Positions 15,146 to 24,677 of a DNA stretch of 33,781 nucleotides are shown here, one piece after another. The first letter of the stretch is position 1. Each line of letters begins with the position of its first letter. Below the pieces are notes generated by a model. That model did not search any database, was not told the DNA's origin, and worked only from the letters and a program-made list of their open reading frames with translations. The stretch lies in contig VGID01000043.1 in NCBI GenBank assembly GCA_016868035.1, forward strand, positions 1 through 33,781, read 5' to 3'. Origin of the DNA: Betaproteobacteria bacterium (GTDB taxonomy: Bacteria > Pseudomonadota > Gammaproteobacteria > Burkholderiales > SG8-41). The position numbers and the translations under genes were made by a program.

Positions 15146-15435
15146 GACAGGATTCAAACGATTAACAGGATTCAACCTGAACCCATCTAGTGTCCCGAGT
15201 CGCTAATTCGCTGAACAAAAGATGCCGAGAATCGACGCCATACTTTGGCGCAAATCCTCGCCAGGTGTGCAACCTGGCTGCGGTTTGCTTCGCGTCTGGC
15301 GTCGATTTCGGCCCTTTTGCGATGCGAAGAGGTGGGTAGCGCGACCAATCGATCAACGAACTAGCGACTCGGGACACTAGTGCGATTTCGCGGATTATGG
15401 TTTTGGTGTCGGCCCTAATCTTGTAAATCCTGTCC
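15146..15435. repeat. Nonamer array hairpin (ACAGGATT type), interrupted by a MITE-like element
   Basis: The left arm has 9-mers GACAGGATT (15146), CAAACGATT (15155), AACAGGATT (15164) and CAACCTGAA (15173). The right arm 15414-15435 reads CCTAATCTTGTAAATCCTGTCC, whose reverse complement is again GACAGGATT, TACAAGATT, AGG. The two arms are therefore complementary with the same 9-bp phase. The 194-bp element at 15187-15380 lies between them. ACAGGATT nonamers of this sort occur in intergenic spacers of many bacteria (recalled). Confidence 0.75.
15187..15380. mobile_element. MITE-like palindromic element, 194 bp
   Basis: The ends match as terminal inverted repeats: 15187-15214 and the reverse complement of 15353-15380 agree at 26 of 28 positions, the first 19 perfectly (CTAGTGTCCCGAGTCGCTA). 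Inside are two more nested inverted repeats: ATCGACGCCA (15231-15240) with TGGCGTCGAT (15297-15306), and GCCAGGT-GTGCA-ACCTGGC (15260-15278), so the whole unit can fold into a long cruciform. The CTAG at each end contains a TA pair, compatible with a TA target duplication as in IS630/Tc1-like elements. It encodes no transposase. An open frame across it on the minus strand is judged fortuitous. Confidence 0.85.
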
Positions 15436-15442
15436 ATTTATT

Positions 15443-18385
15443 GTGGTTTCACGCACGATCAGGCCCGGTGATTCTGCTCTGGCGGCGCGGCTGCGCCGCG
15501 AGGTCCGGGGCGATGTGCTGTTCGATGCGGCTTCGCGCGGGCGCTACTCCACCGACGCGTCCATCTACCAGATCGATCCGGTGGGCGTGGTCGTTCCGCG
15601 CACCGAAGAGGACGCCCGCACCGCGTTTGCGATCGCGATCGAGGAAGGCGTGCCGGTGCTCGCGCGCGGCGGCGGCACCTCGCAGTGCGGCCAGACGGTG
15701 GGCGCGGCGCTCGTCATCGACCATTCAAAGCACTTGAACCGGGTGCTCGCGTTCGACAAGGATGCGCGCGCCGTCACGGTGCAGCCCGGCGTCGTGCTCG
15801 ACCAGCTGAACGCATACCTGCGGCCGCACGGGCTGTGGTACCCGGTAGACGTGTCCACCAGCGCGCAGGCCACGCTCGGGGGCATGGCGGGGAACAATTC
15901 GTGCGGCTCGCGCTCGCTGCGCTACGGCAACATGGTGCACAACGTACGCGCGATCGACGCGGTGATGCCCGGCGGCGAGGAGCACTGCTTCGCCGAGGTG
16001 CCCGGCGATCTCTCGCGCGCGCCGGGCACCCCCGGTTACCGCGAGCTCGCCGGCACGGTGCGCGCCATCGCTGCGCGCGAGGCCGAGGAGATCGAGCACC
16101 GCGTGCCCAAGCTCCTGCGCCGCGTGGGCGGATACAACCTCGACAGGATGCTCGGCGAGCCGTTCAACATGGCGCACCTCCTGGTCGGCTCGGAAGGCAC
16201 GCTCGCCTACTCGAGGCGCCTGCATCTCAATCTCTCGCCGCTGCCGCAGCACAAAACGCTCGGTGTGTGCCATTTCCCGAAGTTCTTCGCAGCCATGGAA
16301 GCGGCGCAGCACATCGTGAAACTCGGTCCCGCGGCGGTGGAGCTGGTCGACCGCACCATGATCGGTCTCGCGCACGGCAATTCCGCCTTCCGCCCGATCG
16401 TGGAGCAGTTCATTCGCGGCGATCCCGACGCGATCCTGCTCGTCGAGTTCGCTGGCGAGGACCGCGACGAGCAGGTGCACAAGCTCGGACAGCTCTCGGA
16501 GCTGATGGGCGATCTCGGCTTCCCGGGCGGCGTGGTCGAGATTACGGACAACCGGCTCCAGCGCGATGTTTGGGAAGTGAGGAAGGCGGGCCTCAACATC
16601 ATGATGTCCATGAAGGGCGACGGCAAGCCGGTTTCCTTCATCGAGGACTGCGCGGTGCCGCTCGAGCATCTCGCCGAGTACACGGACCGGCTCACCCGCG
16701 TGTTCGAGAAGCACGGCACGACCGGCACCTGGTATGCGCACGCCTCGGTCGGATGCCTGCACGTGCGCCCCATTCTCGACATGCGCCGGGACGGCGCCGC
16801 GAAGATGCGCGCGATCGCGGAGGAAGCCGCGGAGCTGGTGAAGCAGTACAAGGGAGCCTATTCCGGGGAACACGGCGACGGGCTGGTGCGCTCGGAATGG
16901 ATCGCGCCCTTCTTCGGCGCGAAGCTCACGCGCGCCTTCGAGGAGATCAAGGACCTGTTCGATCCGAAAGGCTTGATGAATCCCGGCAAGATCGTGCGGC
17001 CGCCACGGCAGGACGACCGCGCGCTCTTCCGCTACAAGCCGGACTACCAGGTCCGGCACGTGAGGACGGTGCTCGACTGGTCGGAGTGGGGCGGCTTCGA
17101 CAAGGCGGTGGAGATGTGCAACAACAACGGCCACTGTCGCAAGTTCGACGCCGGCACCATGTGCCCGTCCTACCGGGTCACCCTCGAGGAGCAGCACCTC
17201 ACGCGCGGGCGGGCGAACACGCTGCGGCTCGCGCTCTCCGGCCAGCTCGGCCCCGATGCTTTTTCCGGCGACGAGCTCTACTCGACGCTCGATCTCTGCG
17301 TCTCCTGCAAGGGCTGCAAGCGCGAGTGCCCGACCGGCGTGGACATGGCGAAGATGAAGATCGAATTCCTGCACCACTACCGCAAGCGCCACGGCCTGTC
17401 GCTCAAGGACCGGCTCGTCTCGTACCTCCCGCGCTACGCGCCGTGGGCCTCGCGTGTCTCATGGTTGATGAACCTGCGCGACCGGCTCCCGGGCGCCGCG
17501 GCGCTCACGGAATGGGCGTTCGGGCTGAGCGCGAGGCGCACGCTGCCGCGGTGGCGCAGCGACGCGTTCGGCGAGGACGCGGCCGGAGTGGATCGGCGGG
17601 GGCCGCTGGCCGCGCGGGGGCGCGAGGCGGAGGGCGGCACGGCGCCGGGAGAGCTCGTTTTGTTCGTGGACACCTTCAACCGCTACTTCGAGCCCGAGAA
17701 CGCGCGTGCGGCCCTCGGCGTGCTGCAGACCGCGGGCTACCGCGTGCACCTGCCGCGCGCCCACGACGGCGCCCGGCCGCTGTGCTGCGGCCGCACCTTT
17801 CTCGCAAGCGGTCTCGTGGATGAGGCGAAGGCGGAGGCGCAGCGGATGATCGCCGCGCTCGCACCCTACGTCGAGCAGGGGATCCCCGTGGTCGGGCTGG
17901 AGCCATCCTGCATTTTCGGCCTGCGCGACGAGTTCCTCTCGATGCACCCGGGCGGCGAGGCCGCGGAGCTGGCGATGGGCTCGTTTCTGTTCGAGGAGTT
18001 CGTCGCGCGCGAGATCGAGGCGGGGCGCTTCCGGGCCGATTTCAAGGCGCTCGCGCAGAAAAAGGCGCTCGTGCACGGCCACTGCCACCAGAAGGCCTTC
18101 GCCGTGATGCCCGAGGTACAGCGGGTGCTCAAGCTCGTCCCCGGGCTGGAAGTGGAGGCGATCGAATCCGGTTGCTGCGGCATGGCGGGAAGCTTCGGCT
18201 ACGAGGCCGATCATTACGAGATCTCGATGAAGATGGCGGAGCTCTCGCTGCTGCCCAGGGTGCGCGCCGCCCCCGCCGATGCGCTCATCGTGGCCGACGG
18301 AACGAGCTGCCGGCACCAGATCCGCGACGGCGCGGGACGGGCGGCCGTTCATGTCGCGCGCGTCCTGGAAATGGCCCTGGCCTGA
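15443..18385 (+). CDS. FAD-linked oxidase with C-terminal Fe-S domain (D-2-hydroxyacid dehydrogenase type, GlcD-GlcF-like fusion)
   Basis: A 980-residue soluble or membrane-associated flavoprotein. Residues about 45-260 form the FAD-binding PCMH domain: GGGTSQCGQTVG (76-87) and ATLGGMAGNNSCGSRSLRYG (143-162). An FAD-linked oxidase C-terminal domain follows to about 525 (GEHGDGL and PKGLMNPGKIV). The iron-sulfur part has C559-x5-C565-x8-C574-P, then CVSCKGCKRECP with Cys619, 622, 625 and 629. Two CCG domains end the chain: LCCGRTF near 780, HGHCHQKAF, and ESGCCGMAG near 910. This is the one-chain form of glycolate or D-lactate dehydrogenase; electrons pass from FAD through the Fe-S centres, probably to quinone or cytochrome. 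The exact 2-hydroxyacid is unknown. The GTG at 15443 lies at the end of the repeat arm with no Shine-Dalgarno, but the N-terminus fits the family. Confidence 0.9.
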   Translation: MVSRTIRPGDSALAARLRREVRGDVLFDAASRGRYSTDASIYQIDPVGVVVPRTEEDARTAFAIAIEEGVPVLARGGGTSQCGQTVGAALVIDHSKHLNRVLAFDKDARAVTVQPGVVLDQLNAYLRPHGLWYPVDVSTSAQATLGGMAGNNSCGSRSLRYGNMVHNVRAIDAVMPGGEEHCFAEVPGDLSRAPGTPGYRELAGTVRAIAAREAEEIEHRVPKLLRRVGGYNLDRMLGEPFNMAHLLVGSEGTLAYSRRLHLNLSPLPQHKTLGVCHFPKFFAAMEAAQHIVKLGPAAVELVDRTMIGLAHGNSAFRPIVEQFIRGDPDAILLVEFAGEDRDEQVHKLGQLSELMGDLGFPGGVVEITDNRLQRDVWEVRKAGLNIMMSMKGDGKPVSFIEDCAVPLEHLAEYTDRLTRVFEKHGTTGTWYAHASVGCLHVRPILDMRRDGAAKMRAIAEEAAELVKQYKGAYSGEHGDGLVRSEWIAPFFGAKLTRAFEEIKDLFDPKGLMNPGKIVRPPRQDDRALFRYKPDYQVRHVRTVLDWSEWGGFDKAVEMCNNNGHCRKFDAGTMCPSYRVTLEEQHLTRGRANTLRLALSGQLGPDAFSGDELYSTLDLCVSCKGCKRECPTGVDMAKMKIEFLHHYRKRHGLSLKDRLVSYLPRYAPWASRVSWLMNLRDRLPGAAALTEWAFGLSARRTLPRWRSDAFGEDAAGVDRRGPLAARGREAEGGTAPGELVLFVDTFNRYFEPENARAALGVLQTAGYRVHLPRAHDGARPLCCGRTFLASGLVDEAKAEAQRMIAALAPYVEQGIPVVGLEPSCIFGLRDEFLSMHPGGEAAELAMGSFLFEEFVAREIEAGRFRADFKALAQKKALVHGHCHQKAFAVMPEVQRVLKLVPGLEVEAIESGCCGMAGSFGYEADHYEISMKMAELSLLPRVRAAPADALIVADGTSCRHQIRDGAGRAAVHVARVLEMALA

Positions 18386-18758
18386 AACCGGTGAATGGTG
18401 ATTAAATGCGGACGCCGGCGCGGTGATTGCGCTCCGGCGCCGCTTTAATTGCGCGGAATCGAACGGGCGACTCGGTCGCCGTTCATCCCGCGCCTGGAAA
18501 GGACGGCGCTTCACGCGCCACCATTCCTGTTGCCCGGTTCTCGCCGCGTTCGCAGGAAGACCACCCACGCCCTGCGCGTGGGATCGCTTTTCCACGACGC
18601 GCTCACGATCGGTTCCACGGTCGCATCCCATGAATGGGTCCCTGCTCCACCCTGCGGCGCGCTCAAACCGGCGCGAAGCGTCCGGTTTAAGGTGACTTGA
18701 CAAGCCCCGGCCCGGTCAATAGCCTGAGCCGACCACAACGAGCAATTCCCTCCGGAGG
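18386..18758. other. 373-bp intergenic region without a gene
   Basis: No credible coding frame is seen in this spacer between the FAD/Fe-S gene and the ABC importer operon; short open frames in all phases look random. Right after the upstream stop there is a GC-rich self-complementary stretch (CGGCGC near 18416 and GCGCCG near 18437) before CTTTAATT, possibly a weak terminator. A perfect TTGACA stands at 18697-18702 with only CAATAG/AATAGC 14-15 bp later, so a promoter for the ABC operon is possible but poor. The hairpin at 18665-18688 is listed separately. Unlike most spacers here, it has no short-period array. Confidence 0.5.
18665..18688. promoter_or_regulatory. Inverted repeat upstream of the ABC importer operon
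   Basis: AAACCGG (18665-18671) pairs perfectly with CCGGTTT (18682-18688). The inner CGC-GAA-GCG extends the stem by three pairs with a one-base bulge. It lies 8 bp before the TTGACA at 18697. It could be a regulator-binding site or a hairpin at a transcript end; there is no T-run, so an intrinsic terminator is unlikely. Confidence 0.4.
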
Positions 18759-20831
<2,073 letters not shown>

Positions 20832-20833
20832 GT

Positions 20834-20903
20834 GCGTGACTGGTGACTCGTGATCCGATAAACCGGTTTAGCTTCGATTCGCCAGTCACCAGTCACGAGT
20901 CAC
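20834..20903. repeat. Heptamer array hairpin (GGTGACT type) between ABC operon genes
   Basis: Left arm 7-mers: GCGTGAC (20834), TGGTGAC (20841), TCGTGAT (20848), CCGATAA. Right arm: CAGTCAC (20883), CAGTCAC (20890), GAGTCAC (20897). CGTGACTGGTGACT (20835-20848) pairs perfectly over 14 bp with AGTCACCAGTCACG (20884-20897), with a 35-nt loop containing the palindrome AACCGGTT. It begins two bases after the ATPase stop and ends 21 bp before the binding-protein ATG, so it could act like REP hairpins that protect or separate cistrons. Confidence 0.85.
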
Positions 20904-20923
20904 CTAGAAAAGGAGGAGGGACC

Positions 20924-22504
20924 ATGAAGAAGCTACAACTGTTGTTGATGGCGGCGACAGTGATGGTGGCGAACGGCGCGGTCGGCGCCGAGACGCCCAG
21001 GGCCGGCGGGGTACTCAAGTTCGCGGTAAGCGCCGAGCCGCCCAACTACGATTGCCACGCCAACACCTCGTTCGCATTCATCCACCCGGTGCGTCCGCAC
21101 TACAACACGCTGATCCAGTTCGATACCGCGAAGTACCCCGCGATCAAGGGCGATCTCGCCGAGTCATGGAACGTTTCCAAGGACGGGCTCACCTACACGT
21201 TCAAGCTGAGGAAGGGCGTGAAGTTCCACGACGGCTCCAACCTCACCTCGCAGGACGTCAAGGCGACCTACGAGCGGCTGCGCGACGCGCCGGGAGGCGT
21301 GCGCTCGGTGCGGCAGGCGACCTATGCGGACATCGCCGCGATCGAGACGCCGGATCCGCTCACCGTCGTGTTCAAGTTGAAGAAGCAGAACGCGTCCATG
21401 CTCACCAATTTCGCGAGCCCGTGGGACTGCATCTACAGCGCGGCGAAGCTCAAGCAGGACCCGCGCTTTCCCGAGCGCAACATCATGGGCACCGGCCCCT
21501 TCGTGTTCGTCGAGCACGTGGCAGGCTCGCACTGGACGGGGCGCAAGTTCGACGGCTATTTCGAGAAGGGCAAACCCTACCTCAACGGCTTTCTCGCGAT
21601 CTTCATCGGCGGCGCGCCGATGGTGACCGCGCTCTCCGCGGGCGAGGTGGTAGCCGAATTCCGCGGACATTCCCCGGCCGACCGGGACCGCATCATGAAG
21701 GCGCTGGGCGACCGGGCGGTGGTGCAGGAAACGCCCTGGGTATGCTCGCTGGTGGTGACCTTCAACACCAAGAAAAAGCCGTTTGACGACGCGCGCGTGC
21801 GGCGCGCTCTCTCGCTCGCGATCGACCGCTGGAGCGGCGCGCAGGCGCTGTCGAAGGTGGCGCTGGTGCGGCACGTCGGCGGCATCCTGCGGCCCGGCTA
21901 CGAGCTCGCAGCGAGCGAGAAAGAGCTCCTCACTTATCCGGGCTTCGCAAAGGACATCAACGCATCGCGCGCGGAGGCGCGGAAGCTGCTGCAGGAGGCT
22001 GGTCAGCCCAACCTCACGTTCACGCTCACCAACCGCAACGTCGCCATGCCGTACACGCCGGTAGGCGTGTTTCTGATCGACCAGTGGCGGCAGATCGGGC
22101 TGAACGTGAAGCATGAGCAGCTGGAGACCCGGCTTTATCTCGCCGCCCAGCAGCGCGACAATCCGACATTCGACGCGGCGCTCGACTTCAACTGCGACTT
22201 CATGGACGAGCCGAACCTGCAGCTGCAGAAGTACCTGTCGCACGACCGCGCGGCGATCAACTACGCGCAGCAAACCGACCGCGTGCTCGACGGGCTCTTC
22301 GACAAGCAGTCGGGCGAGCTCGACAAGAAGAAGCGCTACGCGATCCTGCGCGACTTCGAGAAGCGGGCGCTCGAGCAGGCCTACACCATCCCGACGATCT
22401 GGTGGCACCGCATCATCGTGCACCACAAGCACATGAAGGGCTGGTACAACACCCCGAGCCATTACGTGGGGCAGGACCTCGCGAACGTCTGGCTCGACCA
22501 GTAG
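20924..22504 (+). CDS. ABC transporter periplasmic solute-binding protein, family 5 (peptide/opine/nickel type)
   Basis: A 526-residue binding protein with a Sec signal peptide (MKKLQLLLMAATVMVANG..., cleavage near VGAE) and no lipobox cysteine, so it should be free in the periplasm. SBP family 5 blocks: GGVLKFAVSAEPPNYD, LAESWNVSKDGLTYTFKLRK, GVKFHDGSNLTSQDVKATYE, NIMGTGPFVF, and VRRALSLAIDR. This family delivers peptides, glutathione, opines or nickel complexes to Dpp/Gsi/Opp-type permeases. The ATG at 20924 has a strong AAGGAGGAGGG Shine-Dalgarno, the best in this operon; the frame opens earlier within the repeat array but that part is not coding. It is the second gene of the four-gene importer operon. 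Confidence 0.93.
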   Translation: MKKLQLLLMAATVMVANGAVGAETPRAGGVLKFAVSAEPPNYDCHANTSFAFIHPVRPHYNTLIQFDTAKYPAIKGDLAESWNVSKDGLTYTFKLRKGVKFHDGSNLTSQDVKATYERLRDAPGGVRSVRQATYADIAAIETPDPLTVVFKLKKQNASMLTNFASPWDCIYSAAKLKQDPRFPERNIMGTGPFVFVEHVAGSHWTGRKFDGYFEKGKPYLNGFLAIFIGGAPMVTALSAGEVVAEFRGHSPADRDRIMKALGDRAVVQETPWVCSLVVTFNTKKKPFDDARVRRALSLAIDRWSGAQALSKVALVRHVGGILRPGYELAASEKELLTYPGFAKDINASRAEARKLLQEAGQPNLTFTLTNRNVAMPYTPVGVFLIDQWRQIGLNVKHEQLETRLYLAAQQRDNPTFDAALDFNCDFMDEPNLQLQKYLSHDRAAINYAQQTDRVLDGLFDKQSGELDKKKRYAILRDFEKRALEQAYTIPTIWWHRIIVHHKHMKGWYNTPSHYVGQDLANVWLDQ

Positions 22505-22509
22505 CAGAG

Positions 22510-22621
22510 GGTAATGGGTAATGGGTAATAGGTAACGGGTGATGGGTGGCGCGGCGCTTGCGCCGCGCCGGGCGGGTAGCTGGCTTTCCCGTCGCTCATC
22601 ACTCGTCACTCATCACCGGCA
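22510..22621. repeat. Heptamer array (GGTAATG type) with GC-rich 10-bp hairpin
   Basis: Left arm 7-mers: GGTAATG (22510), GGTAATG, GGTAATA, GGTAACG, GGTGATG and GGTGGCG, ending at 22551. A perfect palindrome follows: GGCGCGGCGC (22548-22557), TT, GCGCCGCGCC (22560-22569). The right arm has GCTCATC (22594), ACTCGTC, ACTCATC and ACCGGCA (to 22621), partly complementary to the left arm. The array occupies nearly the whole spacer between the binding-protein stop (22504) and the permease ATG (22622), leaving no Shine-Dalgarno. Confidence 0.85.
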
Positions 22622-23581
22622 ATGCTGCGCTACACCGTCCAGCGCATCCTGCTGATGGTCCCGACGCTGCTCGGCGTCGCGGTCCTCGTGTTCTTCCTGT
22701 TGCGGCTGATGCCCGGCGACCCGGTGGCGACGATGCTGCTGGGGGACGCGGGGGGGGCCAACATCCCGAAGGAAGTGATCGAGCAGGAGCGCGCGCGCCT
22801 CGGGCTCGACCAGCCGCTCTACGTGCAGTTCGTGAAGTGGCTGTGGGGTGTGCTGCAGGGCGACTTCGGAGTCTCGATGTGGACCGGCAAGTCGGTCGCC
22901 TACGAGATCGGCATCCGCCTCGAGCTCTCGCTGCAGGTCGCGGTGATGGCGACGATCTTCGCGGTCCTGCTCGCGCTGCCGCTGGGAACGCTGTCCGCGA
23001 TTTTCAAGGACAGCTGGATCGACCAGACGATCCGGGTGTTCTCGATCGCGGGCCTCGCGGTGCCCTCGTTCTGGCTCGGGATGATCGTGATCCTGCTGCT
23101 GCTCACCTATTTCTCGTGGATCCCGCCGCTCACCTTCACCTCGTTCGTCGACGACCCGTGGGAGAACATGTCGCAGCTCATCTGGCCGGCACTCGCCGTC
23201 GGATACCGCTATTCGGCGGTGGCCACCCGCATGATGCGCTCCTCCATTCTGGAGGTCCTGCAGGAGGACTACATCCGCACCGCGCGCGCGAAAGGCGTGG
23301 CGGAGCGCTGGGTGGTGGCCCGGCACGCGATGCGCAACGCACTGCTGCCGGTGGTGACCGTGATCGGTCTCGAGTTCGCGTTCCTGATCGGCGGGCTGGT
23401 GGTGACCGAGCAGGTGTTCAATCTCAACGGCATCGGCAAGCTCTTCGTGCAGGCGGTCGCGCGCAGCGACTTCACCATGATCCAGGGGCTGGTCATGCTG
23501 GTCGCGGCGTTCTTCGTGCTGATCAATTTCATGATCGACATGCTGTATGCGGCGCTCGATCCGCGCATTCGCTACCGCTAG
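22622..23581 (+). CDS. ABC transporter permease, DppB/GsiC type
   Basis: A 319-residue inner-membrane protein with about six helices. It opens with MLRYTVQRILLMVPTLLGVA, the standard start of DppB/OppB/GsiC permeases, followed by LRLMPGDPVATML. The EAA-type coupling loop that contacts the ATPase is at YIRTARAKGVAERWVVARHA followed by MRNALLPVV. The end FVLINFMIDMLYAALDPRIRYR is the family C-terminus. The ATG comes straight after the right arm of a heptamer array and has no recognisable Shine-Dalgarno. It pairs with the DppC/GsiD-type permease downstream. Confidence 0.95.
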   Translation: MLRYTVQRILLMVPTLLGVAVLVFFLLRLMPGDPVATMLLGDAGGANIPKEVIEQERARLGLDQPLYVQFVKWLWGVLQGDFGVSMWTGKSVAYEIGIRLELSLQVAVMATIFAVLLALPLGTLSAIFKDSWIDQTIRVFSIAGLAVPSFWLGMIVILLLLTYFSWIPPLTFTSFVDDPWENMSQLIWPALAVGYRYSAVATRMMRSSILEVLQEDYIRTARAKGVAERWVVARHAMRNALLPVVTVIGLEFAFLIGGLVVTEQVFNLNGIGKLFVQAVARSDFTMIQGLVMLVAAFFVLINFMIDMLYAALDPRIRYR

Positions 23582-23658
23582 TGAACAGTGAACGGTGAAC
23601 AGTGAACAGAAAGACTACTCGGTTTTTTCCGTTTACCGTTTACCGTTCACCGTTTACG
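23581..23658. repeat. Heptamer array hairpin (GTGAACA type)
   Basis: Left arm 7-mers: GTGAACA (23581), GTGAACG, GTGAACA and GTGAACA, beginning at the last base of the permease stop codon. Right arm: GTTTACC (23631), GTTTACC, GTTCACC and GTTTACG, to 23658. The arms are complementary (GGTGAAC with GTTCACC; others with one G-U or mismatch). The loop contains a six-T run after CGG. It lies between the two permease genes of one operon, where a true terminator would be unexpected. Confidence 0.85.
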
Positions 23659-23675
23659 CGGTTCCTTGACCGTCC

Positions 23676-24572
23676 ATGAGCACGGCAGCGGCCCCGACCA
23701 TCACCTACAAGGTGCCCAAGCGCAGGCACCCGGTGCTGCAATTCATGGTGCAGCAGCCGCTGGGTGCCGGCGGGCTTGTCGTCATCGTCGTGATGATCGT
23801 GTGCGCGCTGTTTGCGCCGTGGGTGGCTCCGTACGATCCGCTGACGGTGAATTATTCGGCGATGCTGGCGGCGCCCTCGACGGAGCATTGGCTCGGCACC
23901 GACTCCTTCGGGCGCGATGTGCTCTCGCGGATCATCTACGGCTCGCGCACGGCGCTCGCGATCGGGTTCATCGCCTCCTTCTGGGGCTCCACCGTGGGCG
24001 CCGTCATCGGCGTCGTCTCCGCCTACTTCGGCGGCAAGACCGACATGGTAATCCAGCGCATCATGGACGTGCTGCTTTCGTTCCCGATCATCGTGCTGGC
24101 GATCACGGTGGTGGCGGTTCTCGGCAAGAACATCGTCCTCGGAGTCGACATCAACCTCATCATCGCGATCGGCCTGCCGATGGTACCGAAGGTCGCGCGG
24201 GTGGTGCGCTCATCCGCCCTGGCGATCCGCGAGCTTCCTTACGTGGACGCGGCGCGCGCGGCCGGCTATTCGCACGCGCGCATCATCTTCCGGCACATCG
24301 CGCCCAACGTGGTCGCGCCCTACCTCATCATGATCACCGCCTTCGTGGCGCAGGCGATCCTGGCGGAGGCCTCGCTCTCGTTCCTGGGATTGGGCGTCAC
24401 GGAACCGACGCCCTCGTGGGGGCTGATGCTCTCGGGTGCGGACGCCGGCTTCTACCAGCAGGCGCCGTGGATGATCGTGTTCCCGGGCGTTGCGATCAGT
24501 CTCGCGGTGTTCGCCTTCAACATGTTCGGCGACTCGCTGCGCGACTGGCTCGATCCCAAGATCAAGCTTTGA
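23676..24572 (+). CDS. ABC transporter permease, DppC/GsiD type
   Basis: A 298-residue inner-membrane permease. It has the DppC-family N-terminus (cytoplasmic KVPKRRHPVLQFM, then a first helix LVVIVVMIVCALFAPWVAPY), HWLGTDSFGRDVLSRIIYG, and the EAA loop YVDAARAAGYSHARIIFRHI followed by APNVVAPYLI. LAEASLSFLGLG and PSWGLMLSGA are also typical. It ends DWLDPKIKL, as the family does. It closes the four-gene ABC importer operon; an octamer array separates it from the convergent enolase-superfamily gene. The Shine-Dalgarno is weak. Confidence 0.95.
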   Translation: MSTAAAPTITYKVPKRRHPVLQFMVQQPLGAGGLVVIVVMIVCALFAPWVAPYDPLTVNYSAMLAAPSTEHWLGTDSFGRDVLSRIIYGSRTALAIGFIASFWGSTVGAVIGVVSAYFGGKTDMVIQRIMDVLLSFPIIVLAITVVAVLGKNIVLGVDINLIIAIGLPMVPKVARVVRSSALAIRELPYVDAARAAGYSHARIIFRHIAPNVVAPYLIMITAFVAQAILAEASLSFLGLGVTEPTPSWGLMLSGADAGFYQQAPWMIVFPGVAISLAVFAFNMFGDSLRDWLDPKIKL

Positions 24573-24600
24573 GCGCCATACGCCGTTCAAAGCCTGATCG

Positions 24601-24674
24601 GTGACTAAGTGACTAGGTGATTAAGTGATTAAGCAAACGCCGTGTCTCAGTGACTCAGTTACTTAATCCCGCAA
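24601..24674. repeat. Octamer array hairpin (GTGATTAA type)
   Basis: Here the period is 8: GTGACTAA (24601), GTGACTAG, GTGATTAA and GTGATTAA. The right arm is also in 8-mers: TGTCTCAG (24643), TGACTCAG, TTACTTAA and TCCCGCAA, then TCACTA. Pairing partners include AGTGATTAAG-like units with CTTAAT and AATCACTA. It lies between convergent genes (DppC-type stop 24572, enolase-superfamily stop 24678), so it could form a two-way transcript end. Confidence 0.8.
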
Positions 24675-24677
24675 TCA

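Noticed and set aside
15162-15437. A 91-codon minus-strand open frame across the MITE-like element
   Set aside because: It spans the terminal inverted repeats and both nonamer arms, has no Shine-Dalgarno, and its protein follows the palindromes. It is a by-product of the element.
15725-17392. A 555-codon minus-strand open frame opposite the FAD/Fe-S oxidoreductase
   Set aside because: No recognisable motifs, and the plus frame has intact FAD and Fe-S motifs over its full length.
23581-23658. The T-rich loop (GGTTTTTTCC) as an intrinsic terminator between the permease genes
   Set aside because: The T-run lies in the loop and not after the stem, and termination there would cut the second permease from its operon.
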